From 39-52-133 sp041488395 (GTDB lineage Bacteria > Pseudomonadota > Gammaproteobacteria > Burkholderiales > Gallionellaceae): a stretch of DNA of 11,033 nt. The translations under genes were made by a program, and so were the position numbers. This document shows positions 1 to 7,359 of the stretch, one piece after another. The notes beneath the pieces are model-generated. The model was not told the DNA's origin and searched no databases. It saw only the letters and a program-made list of their open reading frames with translations. The DNA lies in NCBI GenBank assembly GCA_041488395.1, contig JBGPPE010000095.1:1-11033 (forward strand), given 5' to 3'. Numbering within the stretch: position 1 is the first letter of the stretch; each line of letters starts with the position of its first letter.

Positions 1-1
1 C

Positions 2-1540
2 GACAGGCGCAGGCAGGTGGAGCACAAAAGCGCCGACCTGCACCGGTTCAATGAGGCGATACTGGAAAAGTCGCCGGCCGGCATTGCTGTCTACATGTAC
101 AGCGGATTGTGTGTGATGGCCAACGAGTCCTATGCGAGATCAATCGGTGGCACAGTCGCTGCAGTGTTGAAGCAGGATTTTCGCAACAACGAATCCTGGC
201 AGCGCAACGGCCTGCTCGATTTCGCCAATCAGGCCTTTGAGACGGGCATGACGATCCGGCGCGATATCCAGGGAACGACTTCATTCGGCCGCAAGGTGGT
301 GCTGGAATGTATTTTTGCACCGATCCAGATATCAGAAAAGCCCCACCTGCTGGTGATCAGCAACGATGTTTCGGACCGGGCGGAGGCTGAGCGTGCGCTA
401 ACCAGGTCGATGCGCCAGCTGGAAGACAAAGAGCTGGCCAAGACCCGCTTCCTCGCAGCGGCTGGGCACGATCTGAGGCAACCGGTAGCGGCGGCCAATT
501 TGTTTGTTGATGCGCTCAAGCTGACTGATCAGTCGCCGCGCCAGCGCGAGATCATTCAGCGCCTGGATCAGTCCATGGCCACCTTCAACGGCCTGCTGGA
601 TGCATTGCTGAATGTTTCCAGGCTGGATGCGGGCATGATCAAACCTGAGTTTGCAGCGGTCAACGTGTCCGAGGTATTCAACTGGCTGGAGCAGAATTTT
701 GCACCCATGGCCGCTGACAAGCAGCTGGCCTTCAGGCTGTATTTCCCGATAAGGGAGATATTGCTCGTGCGCAGCGATCTGGGCTTGCTGCAGTCGGTGC
801 TGATGAATCTCGTTTCCAATGCGATCAAATTCACTGCGCATGGCTCGGTCCTGGTCAGCGCCAGGCGGCGCGGAACGGATGTGTTGTTCCAGGTATGGGA
901 TAGCGGGATGGGGATTCCGGAAAAACACCTGGAACGAGTTTTTGAAGAGTTCTACCAGGTAGACAACCCGCAGCGAGACAGATCGGCAGGGTTGGGCCTG
1001 GGCTTGTCCATCGCCAGACGGGCCTTGCGGCTGATGGACTCGGAAATCAGCTGTCGCTCGCAATTGGGACACGGTTCGGTGTTCGCGTTCCGCTTGCCGC
1101 TGGAGGGCTCTTTGCACGAGGCGGTGCGAGCGGCGGCTGGAACGAACTCGATGAAAGTGGCAGGGCATGAATCTTTTGCGCGAGGCAAATCTTTTATCCT
1201 GGTGGAAGACGATACCCTGGTCGCGCAGGGCATGATCAACTGGCTGGAAGGCATGGGGGGGGAGGTCAAGTGTTTCCACAGTGCTGAAGAAGCATTGCGC
1301 CATGCCAGTATCGAATATGCCGATTACTTCATCGCCGATTACATGCTGGGCGGTGCTCTCAACGGCATTCAATTCCTGAATATGGTGCGCCAGAATATAG
1401 GCAGGCCGATCAAGGCAGTGGTGGTGACCGGCGACACCTCGTCGACTTTCATCCGTCATGCGGTGGAGTGCGATTGGCCGGTGCTGCACAAGCCGATCAA
1501 TACCGCACAGCTGATTTCCAATCTTGCGGCGCAGACCTAG
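2..1540 (+). CDS. Hybrid sensor histidine kinase/response regulator, 5' end outside window
   Basis: The reading frame is open to the left edge, so the N-terminus is missing. A GTG at 17 is in frame but has no convincing ribosome binding site, and the codons before it read as a helical linker. Numbered from that GTG (507 residues), a PAS-like domain covers about 10-120, then a short coiled-coil linker. HisKA follows with the H-box GHDLRQP (phosphoacceptor His151). The HATPase domain has an N-box around Asn264/Asn268, a DSGMGIPE G1 box and a GLGLGLSIARR G2 box. A receiver domain at about 391-505 keeps the acidic pair Asp398/Asp399, phosphoacceptor Asp441, Thr471 and Lys492. The kinase should therefore autophosphorylate and pass phosphate to its own receiver. 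The HDLRQP subtype is common in proteobacterial hybrid kinases with a PAS input. No partner regulator or output domain is visible, so the signal and target are unknown. Any sensory or membrane part would lie upstream of the window. Confidence 0.93.
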   Translation, partial: DRRRQVEHKSADLHRFNEAILEKSPAGIAVYMYSGLCVMANESYARSIGGTVAAVLKQDFRNNESWQRNGLLDFANQAFETGMTIRRDIQGTTSFGRKVVLECIFAPIQISEKPHLLVISNDVSDRAEAERALTRSMRQLEDKELAKTRFLAAAGHDLRQPVAAANLFVDALKLTDQSPRQREIIQRLDQSMATFNGLLDALLNVSRLDAGMIKPEFAAVNVSEVFNWLEQNFAPMAADKQLAFRLYFPIREILLVRSDLGLLQSVLMNLVSNAIKFTAHGSVLVSARRRGTDVLFQVWDSGMGIPEKHLERVFEEFYQVDNPQRDRSAGLGLGLSIARRALRLMDSEISCRSQLGHGSVFAFRLPLEGSLHEAVRAAAGTNSMKVAGHESFARGKSFILVEDDTLVAQGMINWLEGMGGEVKCFHSAEEALRHASIEYADYFIADYMLGGALNGIQFLNMVRQNIGRPIKAVVVTGDTSSTFIRHAVECDWPVLHKPINTAQLISNLAAQT

Positions 1541-1578
1541 GCGCACGCTCCTTTTAGTTCTAGCGCATTGTCCGGCTA

Positions 1579-1650
1579 CAGCCCGGCTCCCGCCAGCCGG
1601 GAAGCCGCCTCGGGCTGGCTTCCTTGCCGGAAGCACTGGCGCCAGCCGGC
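1579..1650. repeat. GC-rich nested inverted repeats, possible terminator/REP-like segment
   Basis: The gap after the kinase stop is full of self-complementary words. CCCGGCT (1582-1588) pairs with AGCCGGG (1595-1601) around a 6-base loop. CAGCCCG (1579-1585) can instead pair with CGGGCTG (1611-1617). GGAAGCC (1600-1606) pairs with GGCTTCC (1617-1623). The 9-mer GCCAGCCGG occurs at 1592 and again at 1641. The first hairpin could terminate kinase transcription, but no T-run follows, so factor-independent termination is doubtful. The competing pairings and the direct repeat resemble a degenerate REP-type intergenic element. This is what the 182-bp gap holds before the emr promoter. Confidence 0.45.
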
Positions 1651-1665
1651 CGTTCATCCCGGCAC

Positions 1666-1694
1666 TTGCTCAACAGGTATCGAATTGATATAGT
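1666..1694 (+). promoter_or_regulatory. Probable sigma-70 promoter of the emr operon
   Basis: TTGCTC (1666-1671) and TATAGT (1689-1694) are separated by 17 bp. The -10 box matches the consensus at five of six positions; the -35 box is weak. Transcription would start near 1701, leaving a leader of about 20 bases that contains the marR ribosome binding site. The -10 box lies in the left arm of the palindrome described separately. Confidence 0.5.
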
Positions 1695-1712
1695 ATTAAA
1701 AATATACTATAT
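1688..1712. promoter_or_regulatory. Putative MarR operator: 9-bp perfect inverted repeat
   Basis: ATATAGTAT (1688-1696) and ATACTATAT (1704-1712) are exact reverse complements separated by 7 bases. The element is AT-rich in a GC-rich surround, overlaps the likely -10 box and ends 10 bases before the marR start codon. MarR-family dimers typically bind such palindromes in their own promoter, so autorepression of the whole operon with release by pump substrates is the natural reading. Binding itself is inferred. Confidence 0.65.
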
Positions 1713-1722
1713 GGAGTGCCTG

Positions 1723-2145
1723 ATGAATTCGGACAGCTTGGGGTTTCTGTTGGCAGATGTGTCACGCTTGCTGCGGCGCAGCTTCCAGCAGCGCATGGAA
1801 GGCGGTGAACTGACCTTTATGCAGGCGCGCGTGCTGGTGAATATCTCGCGTCGTGAAGGCATACGCCAGGTCGATCTGGCCGATCTGCTGGAAGTGCAGC
1901 CGATCGCCCTGGTGCATTTGATCGACCAGCTGGCAGGCAGCGACCTGGTCGAGCGTCGTCCCGACCCGACCGATCGGCGCGCCTACCAGCTGTTCCTTAC
2001 GGCAGCGGCAACTCCGCATCTGGCGGCCATAAAAAAGATCTCTGCAGCAATTCAGACCGAGATGCTGCGCGGTCTCGACAAACAACAGTCCGCCTTGGTT
2101 CTTTCCAGCCTGCGTATCGTGCGCGACAACCTTGCTGCGCGATAA
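1723..2145 (+). CDS. MarR-family transcriptional regulator of the adjacent efflux pump
   Basis: The ATG at 1723 gives 140 residues, a normal MarR length, and has GGAG (1713-1716) 6 bases upstream. The in-frame ATG at 1711 has no such site and lies inside the operator. The protein starts with a dimerisation helix and has a winged helix-turn-helix at about 46-95: GIRQVDLADLL, the recognition helix around PIALVHLIDQL, then the wing with the DPTDRRA motif typical of the family. C-terminal helices complete the dimer interface. It is the first gene of a cassette with the emrRAB order (repressor, adaptor, pump), ending 31 bp before the adaptor gene. By analogy it represses the operon until a hydrophobic or phenolic ligand binds. 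The ligand cannot be told from the sequence. MprA/EmrR is the closest functional analogue, but orthology is not shown. Confidence 0.9.
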   Translation: MNSDSLGFLLADVSRLLRRSFQQRMEGGELTFMQARVLVNISRREGIRQVDLADLLEVQPIALVHLIDQLAGSDLVERRPDPTDRRAYQLFLTAAATPHLAAIKKISAAIQTEMLRGLDKQQSALVLSSLRIVRDNLAAR

Positions 2146-2176
2146 ACCCGCAAGCGCTCAATTCAGGAGTTCTGTC

Positions 2177-3253
2177 ATGAATAAATCTCTCCAGGCACAT
2201 GAAGCCAGTCACGCTGCAGGCACGCGCACACCGCGGCAGCAGAGAAAGCGCATGCTGCTGCTGGTCGTGCTACCCGTGCTGGCCGGCGTTATCAGCCTGG
2301 TCGTCTATCTGCAGGGCGGGCGCTATGTGGAAACCGACAATGCCTACATCAAGGCGCAAAAGGTGCCGCTGAGCGCAGCGGTGGCGGGGACGGTGAAGGA
2401 AGTACTGGTACAGGAAAATCAGGCGGTGCAAGCCGGACAGCCGCTGTTCCGCCTTGATCCCGCTCCGTTCCAGATTGCAGCGGCGAAGGCCGCGGCCAAA
2501 CTGGCCCAGGTGCGTAGCGACCTCGCTGCGCTCAAGGCCGGCTACCGGGAAAAGCAGGCAGAAGTCGCACTGGCGCGCACCAATTATGATTACGCCGTGA
2601 GGGAGCAGCGCCGGCAATCCGACCTGGCGGCAAAGAATTTCATCTCGGCATCCAAACTGGATGATGTGAAGCACAACACCGAGGTGAATTTGCAGCAGAT
2701 TGCGCTGCTGGAGCAGGACATGCGACGCATAGCTGAATCGCTGGGCGGCAATCCCGCCATACCCGCCGAGCGCCACCCGGCCTATCTCGCGGCACTGGCA
2801 GAACTGGAGCAGGCCAGACTCGACCTATCCAACACCGAGGTGCGCGCCTCGATGTCCGGCACGGTGAGCAAGCCGCCCAAGGTCGGGCAGTTCGTGAGCA
2901 CTGGCAGCACTGCAATGCTGCTGGTTGCCAACGAGGTGTGGATCGAAGCCAACTTTACCGAGGCCGACCTGACCTATGTGCATCCCGGGCAGGCGGTGAA
3001 CGTCAGTATCGATACCTACCCGGATGCCAGGTTGCACGGCGCGGTCGAGAGCGTTTCTCCGGCAACCGGCGCGGAGTTCTCGGTCATCCCGGCGCAGAAC
3101 GCCACTGGCAACTGGGTGAAAATCGCCCAGCGCGTGCCGGTGCGTATCCGCCTCGAAGTTGATGCCGCCATGCCGGCCCTGCGCGCTGGGCTGAGCTCAT
3201 GGGTGGAAATCGATACCGGCCATCGCCGCCGCTTTCTCGGCATTACGTTTTAA
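2177..3253 (+). CDS. emrA: EmrA-like HlyD-family periplasmic adaptor of MFS multidrug efflux
   Basis: The ATG at 2177 has AGGAG (2165-2169) at 7 bases and gives 358 residues, slightly shorter than E. coli EmrA. After a basic cytoplasmic tail (RTPRQQRKR) comes one membrane anchor at about 26-45, then the signature YVETDNAYIKA of EmrA-type adaptors. The two lipoyl half-motifs (about 54-95 and 208-253) flank an alpha-helical hairpin at about 97-207 rich in Ala, Gln and Leu. A beta-barrel region follows and ends with NWVKIAQRVPVRI, well conserved in EmrA proteins. It should connect the inner-membrane pump to an outer-membrane channel of the TolC type. No such channel gene is in the window, so it would be supplied from elsewhere. 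The gene stops 2 bases before the pump start codon, implying coupled translation. Confidence 0.93.
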   Translation: MNKSLQAHEASHAAGTRTPRQQRKRMLLLVVLPVLAGVISLVVYLQGGRYVETDNAYIKAQKVPLSAAVAGTVKEVLVQENQAVQAGQPLFRLDPAPFQIAAAKAAAKLAQVRSDLAALKAGYREKQAEVALARTNYDYAVREQRRQSDLAAKNFISASKLDDVKHNTEVNLQQIALLEQDMRRIAESLGGNPAIPAERHPAYLAALAELEQARLDLSNTEVRASMSGTVSKPPKVGQFVSTGSTAMLLVANEVWIEANFTEADLTYVHPGQAVNVSIDTYPDARLHGAVESVSPATGAEFSVIPAQNATGNWVKIAQRVPVRIRLEVDAAMPALRAGLSSWVEIDTGHRRRFLGITF

Positions 3254-3255
3254 GC

Positions 3256-4806
3256 ATGTCCGGCAATAACACCTCCGCTGCGCCGGAAGCGGCGGAGCAC
3301 CGCGCTTTCATCACCCTGTCGGTGATGCTGGCCACCATCATGCAGGCGCTTGACACCACCATCGCCAACGTGGCGCTGCCGCACATGCAGGGCGCGATGA
3401 GCGCAACCCAGGACCAGATTTCCTGGGTGCTGACTTCCTATATCGTGGCCGCAGCCATTTTCATGCCGCTCACCGGCTTCCTTACTGCCCGCTTCGGGCG
3501 CAAGCGGATTTTCATATGGTCGGTAATCGGTTTCACCATTGCCTCCATGCTGTGCGGCGCGGCGCAGGACCTTAGCCAGATCGTGCTGTTTCGCATGCTG
3601 CAAGGCGTGTTTGGTGCCTGTCTGGTGCCACTGTCGCAAGCCGTGCTGCTCGACACCTACCCCAGGGAAAAACACGGCGCGGCCATGGCGATGTGGGGCA
3701 TGGGCGTGATGGTGGGGCCAATACTTGGCCCCATGCTGGGCGGCTGGCTGACTGAGCACTACAGCTGGCGCTGGGTGTTCTACATCAACCTGCCGCTGGG
3801 GTTGCTGGCCTGGTTTGGACTCGGCGCTTACCTCAAGGAAACGGCCATCGAAAGTTCGCGCCGCTTCGACCTGCTCGGTTTTGCCTTCCTCAGCCTGGCG
3901 ATCGGCGCACTGCAGATGATGCTGGACCGCGGCGAATCACTGGACTGGTTTGCCAGCCGCGAAGTGCTGATCGAAGGCGCGCTGGCCGGGCTGAGCTTCT
4001 ACCTGTTCGTCGCCCACATGTTTACCGACAAACACCCGTTTATCGAGCCGGGCTTGTTCAGGGACCGCAATTTCACGCTGGGCCTGCTGGCCATTTTTAT
4101 CGTCGGCATCATCCTGCTCGCCACCATGGCGCTGCTGCCACCGTTCATGCAAAGCCTGATGGGTTACCCGGTGATCGAGATCGGCCTGCTGCTTGCCCCG
4201 CGCGGGGTTGGCACGATGATCGCCATGTTTGTGGTGGGCAAGCTCTCCGGCAGGGTCGATCCGCGCAAGACGATTATTTTCGGGCTGGCGCTGACCGTGC
4301 TGTCGCTGTGGGAGATGACCCTGTTCAACACCGACATTACTGCCGGGGACATCGTGCATAACGGCATCCTGCAGGGATTGGGGCTGGGCTTTATCTTCGT
4401 GCCCTTATCCACGATCACTTTCTCGACCCTGGCCAGTCGCTACCGCAACGAGGGCACCGCGCTGTTCAGCCTGATGCGCAATATCGGCAGCAGCATCGGC
4501 ATCTCGGTGGTCATCACCAACCTGGCGCAAAACACGCAGGCTAACCATGCTGCCTTTTCTGCCTACATCACTCCATTCAGTTTGCCGCTGCGGCAGGCGG
4601 TCGAGGCCGGTGTGTATCAGCTCGACACCGTGCAGGGCCTGATCACAATCAACAGCGAGGTCACCCGGCAGGCGGCAACGCTGGCTTATTTGCAGGATTT
4701 TCGCCTGATGATGTGGGTCACGTTGTGTGCGGTGCCGCTGATCTTGCTGCTGCGCAATCCGGCCAAACAACCCACTCCGCTGGAGGTGCATGCTGCAATG
4801 GAGTAA
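3256..4806 (+). CDS. emrB: EmrB-like DHA2-family MFS multidrug efflux transporter
   Basis: The ATG at 3256, 2 bases after the emrA stop, gives 516 residues, close to the 512 of E. coli EmrB. No good Shine-Dalgarno precedes it, so translation is probably coupled to emrA. Helix 1 carries the LDTTIANVALP motif with Asp33, characteristic of the 14-helix drug:H+ antiporters. Motif A is GFLTARFGRKR (about 74-84) and the antiporter motif C is GPILGPMLGG (about 154-163), followed by the SWRWVFYINLPLG segment typical of DHA2 members. Hydrophobic segments continue to the C-terminus, consistent with 14 helices. It is expected to export hydrophobic toxic compounds using proton influx, working with the adaptor and an outer-membrane channel. 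Exact substrates are unknown. Confidence 0.94.
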   Translation: MSGNNTSAAPEAAEHRAFITLSVMLATIMQALDTTIANVALPHMQGAMSATQDQISWVLTSYIVAAAIFMPLTGFLTARFGRKRIFIWSVIGFTIASMLCGAAQDLSQIVLFRMLQGVFGACLVPLSQAVLLDTYPREKHGAAMAMWGMGVMVGPILGPMLGGWLTEHYSWRWVFYINLPLGLLAWFGLGAYLKETAIESSRRFDLLGFAFLSLAIGALQMMLDRGESLDWFASREVLIEGALAGLSFYLFVAHMFTDKHPFIEPGLFRDRNFTLGLLAIFIVGIILLATMALLPPFMQSLMGYPVIEIGLLLAPRGVGTMIAMFVVGKLSGRVDPRKTIIFGLALTVLSLWEMTLFNTDITAGDIVHNGILQGLGLGFIFVPLSTITFSTLASRYRNEGTALFSLMRNIGSSIGISVVITNLAQNTQANHAAFSAYITPFSLPLRQAVEAGVYQLDTVQGLITINSEVTRQAATLAYLQDFRLMMWVTLCAVPLILLLRNPAKQPTPLEVHAAME

Positions 4807-4839
4807 GCGCGCAATGCAGGCATACACCCATTGCAGCGC
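4807..4839. terminator. Hairpin between convergent genes, possible weak bidirectional terminator
   Basis: GCGCGCAATG (4807-4816) can pair with CATTGC-A-GCGC (4829-4839): ten pairs, one bulged A and a 12-base loop. It lies directly after the emrB stop, in the 55-bp gap between convergent emrB and the bacteriohemerythrin gene. There is no T-run on either side, so intrinsic termination is uncertain. Confidence 0.35.
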
Positions 4840-4861
4840 CTGGCAATTGGCGGTCGGGTCT

Positions 4862-5320
4862 TTATCTGAAAAATTTTCCGAGTGAGTTGCTAAGCCAGCT
4901 TCCTTCTTTTTTATCCTTGACTATGTTTTTGATGCTGGCGTTTACCTCGGACACATAGGCTATGTCGTCTCGCTTGATATGGTGAACAAGCCAGGTACTT
5001 AGCATCTCATGTAGCTGTTCAGCGATGTCTTCTCCAGCGTTGTGTCTTTCTTGATACCTGGCTACGCGTTTGGCGAATACCTCGTGAATGGCCTTGTGCG
5101 GCTTGGAAAATTTGTAGCCGGCTTCTTCTTGCAGGCTTTCCTCGAAGGCAAAGTGCGACAAGGTGTAGTCCACCAGTTCGTTCAGTACTTGCCCGACAGC
5201 AACCCGGTTCGCTTGCGTAATGGCGCTCTCTAACTGGTTAATGTAATCAACGATTCTTTTATGCTGGTTGTCGATAACATCAATACCCGTGTTCAAGTCA
5301 TTGGTCCAGGCGATTGCCAT
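4862..5320 (-). CDS. Bacteriohemerythrin (single-domain oxygen-binding diiron protein)
   Basis: A 152-residue cytoplasmic protein without signal peptide. The ATG at 5320 has GGGA (5330-5327) 6 bases upstream. It carries the complete diiron ligand set: His20 (in DNQHKRI), His56 and Glu60 (HFAFE), His75 and His79 (HKAIH), and His114 and Asp119 (HIKRDD, followed by Tyr122). The four-helix bundle occupies about residues 1-126; a basic tail of about 25 residues (KNIVKDKKEGS and on) is extra. Members of this family reversibly bind O2 and have been assigned to O2 supply, storage or sensing. The gene is the last of a same-strand series after an HD-GYP protein that ends in a hemerythrin domain of the same type. 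A perfect FNR box lies in its 95-bp upstream gap, so its own oxygen-responsive promoter is likely. Confidence 0.95.
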   Translation of the reverse strand: MAIAWTNDLNTGIDVIDNQHKRIVDYINQLESAITQANRVAVGQVLNELVDYTLSHFAFEESLQEEAGYKFSKPHKAIHEVFAKRVARYQERHNAGEDIAEQLHEMLSTWLVHHIKRDDIAYVSEVNASIKNIVKDKKEGSWLSNSLGKFFR

Positions 5321-5345
5321 AGTTATTCCCTTTGTTCTAGATATA

Positions 5346-5351
5346 TTTATA
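5346..5351 (-). promoter_or_regulatory. Candidate -10 box for the bacteriohemerythrin gene
   Basis: TATAAA on the minus strand matches the -10 consensus at five of six positions. No recognisable -35 box lies 16-18 bp upstream, which fits an activator-dependent promoter. The start would be about 20 bases before the start codon. Nearby, ATAGT (5349-5353) and ACTAT (5357-5361) form a short inverted repeat that may be a second operator. TATATC (5345-5340) is an alternative -10 that would place the FNR box near -61. Confidence 0.35.
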
Positions 5352-5386
5352 GTGAAACTATTGGGCCATATCTTTTGTATTTGACT

Positions 5387-5400
5387 TTGATTGATATCAA
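5387..5400. promoter_or_regulatory. Perfect FNR/Anr-type box (TTGAT-N4-ATCAA)
   Basis: The plus strand reads TTGAT-TGAT-ATCAA, ten of ten consensus bases for the oxygen-sensing FNR/Anr regulators. Its centre is about 73 bases upstream of the bacteriohemerythrin start codon, and both flanking genes run leftward, so that gene is the only obvious target. Distance to the candidate start sites is about -54 to -61, so activation from a class I-like position is possible, but the promoter spacing is not settled. Other CRP/FNR members such as Dnr can use a similar sequence. Confidence 0.65.
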
Positions 5401-5415
5401 TTATTCGTGCTTTGT

Positions 5416-7320
5416 TTATGCTGTTTGATGTAAATGTGCAGCATATTTCTTGTCCTCATCTTTAATGTGATGTACCAGCCAGTCCATTAAGAAAGTGAGC
5501 GTTTCTTCGCACAGGTTGTCCAGAAGCCCATTCTGGTATTGCCAGCGAACCTGGCGAACCCGCTCAGTCATCTTGCGATGCATTTTTTGGTGTTGTGCCA
5601 AACGGGGGTACGCCATCGCTGCCATATGTAGCTCTTCTCGCTGGAAATGACCTGTGGTGTAACGGAGCAAATCGTCCAGAACATACTCGACCGCGTTGCG
5701 GCTTCCCAATGCAGACACGGTGACGAGCTGGTTAATGAGATTAATGAGCTGCTGATGGTCTGCATCGAGATTGGAATCTCCGACACTCAACGATATTTCC
5801 CATTGGGCAAATCCGAGGAGCCTCCTTCGCTCCATCACGGTAAGGAATGCATCGACCACATGGGGATCGAACTGAGTGCCAGCTCCATTCCGGATTAAAT
5901 CAACCGCATCCTGCTCAGGCCAGGCAGCTTTATAAGGGCGTTCGCAGGTCAATGCGTCAAACACATCCGCTACCGCCAGAATTCTAGCCTCCAGAGGAAT
6001 ATTCTCTCCTTTGAGACCATGGGGGTAGCCTTTCCCGTCGTAACGCTCATGGTGACTTATGGCAATCCGGGTGGCCAATTTCAGGTACATCGTTTCTTCG
6101 GCCATCTCGGCGGCCTTCTGAAGAATCACGCCTCCATTTGTAGTGTGCCGATCAATGATGCGGCGCTCCTCTTCATCCAGCTTGGCGGCTTTGAGCAGCA
6201 CGTTATCTGGAATGGAGACTTTTCCCACATCGTGCAACACACTGGCAGTGCCAACTTGCCGCAGAAATTCGTTGGATAAAATATCAGGAAAGTGGCCCTG
6301 CTCGTGCAGGACCCAGGCGATTTCGTCGGTCATCCTGGCTACCCGTATTACATGGCTGCCGGTGTCCGTATCCCTGTACTCACCCAAATCTGCAAGGGCG
6401 GTGACCATGGCTTTGTGGGCTTTTACGACTGACAATTTGCCGAGCAGATTGCGGAACATGCTGGCAGTGATGGAGCAAAAGAGGTGCAACAGTCTTTTAT
6501 CCAGCTGAAAAAGAAACGCAGCGCCCGCTTCAAGATAAATCAGGGTTGTTTCATTTGCCGAAACAGGGATAAGCAGAACCGCAAAATCCTTCGCAAAAAA
6601 GTGCTCTCCCCGCGCAATGGCCATATGAATTTTTGCACCGATTTCGCCATGGGGGAATTCACTGAGAGGAACAGCCTGGATTCTTTGAAAAGCGCCTGTG
6701 CCAGCAATAACAAACATCTGCTGGTGATCCTTGTCCACCAGACAGAACAAAGAGGAAACATCCGCAGCATTAAAAACCGTGCGAAATAAAGCAAGTGCGT
6801 TCTGAGCAAAGGATGGAAGCCCGGTAGCGGTTAAAAATATATCTGCGCTTTCCCCAATTTTGCGTAAGGCTATCTGGTAGTCATAGGATCGCAATGCGAA
6901 GCCTATCAGCTGCCTGAACCTCTTCTCGGTCAGTGAAGCAACGCTTTCTGGCGCAGGTACGTCGTAGGGGAGAAATGAGTCATCACCCAGTTCATTATCC
7001 TGCTCACCAACAAGAATGATGCGCACATCCCAGTTACCCAGGGAGTGGCGTACGCTGCGCACTATTTCAGCCTTGCTTTCCCTGGCCAAAGAGGAACCCA
7101 GGATAAGGATGGCGACATCGGAATGAGTGGTTAGAAGTTGTAAAATTTCATCTGGGGAGCTGACCCTGATGAAATCTACCCCTTTTACGCCCAGGGAAAA
7201 ATCGAGCAGACTCCCCCTGTCACCCAGCGGGTTATCCATTTCCAGTAAAAGGGCAATGGGTAGGCATGCCCTGCATTGTCCATCTGCAATATTTTCGATA
7301 TGTTTGGACGATGAATTCAT
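5416..7320 (-). CDS. HD-GYP domain protein with degenerate receiver, DUF3369-like region and C-terminal hemerythrin
   Basis: Start: ATG at 7320 (634 residues) has AGGAG (7337-7333) 12 bases upstream; a TTG at 7329 is only 3 bases from it, so ATG is preferred though not certain. The N-terminal 140 residues resemble a receiver, but the phosphoacceptor position in the AILILG strand is Gly75 and the conserved Lys is absent. About 142-297 resembles DUF3369, usual between receiver and HD-GYP domains. The HD-GYP domain (about 302-497) is intact: Glu314, His323, HD at 363-364, His392, HH at 423-424, GYP at 431-433 and Asp452, so c-di-GMP hydrolysis is expected. The hemerythrin domain (about 507-631) has all ligands: His522, His558/Glu562, His577/His581, His618/Asp623. 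It follows the chemoreceptor gene by 39 bp, probably in one transcript. Oxygen or redox state at the diiron site probably sets phosphodiesterase activity; this is inferred from architecture. Confidence 0.92.
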   Translation of the reverse strand: MNSSSKHIENIADGQCRACLPIALLLEMDNPLGDRGSLLDFSLGVKGVDFIRVSSPDEILQLLTTHSDVAILILGSSLARESKAEIVRSVRHSLGNWDVRIILVGEQDNELGDDSFLPYDVPAPESVASLTEKRFRQLIGFALRSYDYQIALRKIGESADIFLTATGLPSFAQNALALFRTVFNAADVSSLFCLVDKDHQQMFVIAGTGAFQRIQAVPLSEFPHGEIGAKIHMAIARGEHFFAKDFAVLLIPVSANETTLIYLEAGAAFLFQLDKRLLHLFCSITASMFRNLLGKLSVVKAHKAMVTALADLGEYRDTDTGSHVIRVARMTDEIAWVLHEQGHFPDILSNEFLRQVGTASVLHDVGKVSIPDNVLLKAAKLDEEERRIIDRHTTNGGVILQKAAEMAEETMYLKLATRIAISHHERYDGKGYPHGLKGENIPLEARILAVADVFDALTCERPYKAAWPEQDAVDLIRNGAGTQFDPHVVDAFLTVMERRRLLGFAQWEISLSVGDSNLDADHQQLINLINQLVTVSALGSRNAVEYVLDDLLRYTTGHFQREELHMAAMAYPRLAQHQKMHRKMTERVRQVRWQYQNGLLDNLCEETLTFLMDWLVHHIKDEDKKYAAHLHQTA

Positions 7321-7359
7321 ATTGCACAAGCGCTCCTGCCCGTCACAGCTTAATCAGAA

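Noticed and set aside
398..1657. A 419-codon open frame on the minus strand opposite the kinase gene
   Set aside because: It lies antisense to a clear kinase with all motifs, its translation is Arg/His/Gln-rich with no recognisable domain, and such frames arise by mirroring GC-rich codons.
1711..1722. Upstream ATG at 1711 as the marR start
   Set aside because: It lies inside the operator arm and has no Shine-Dalgarno; the ATG at 1723 has GGAG at a normal distance.
3250..3759. Open minus-strand frames of 169 and 140 codons (also 3937-4359) opposite emrB
   Set aside because: Low-complexity His/Gln/Arg-rich translations antisense to a well-conserved transporter; no ribosome binding site or family resemblance.
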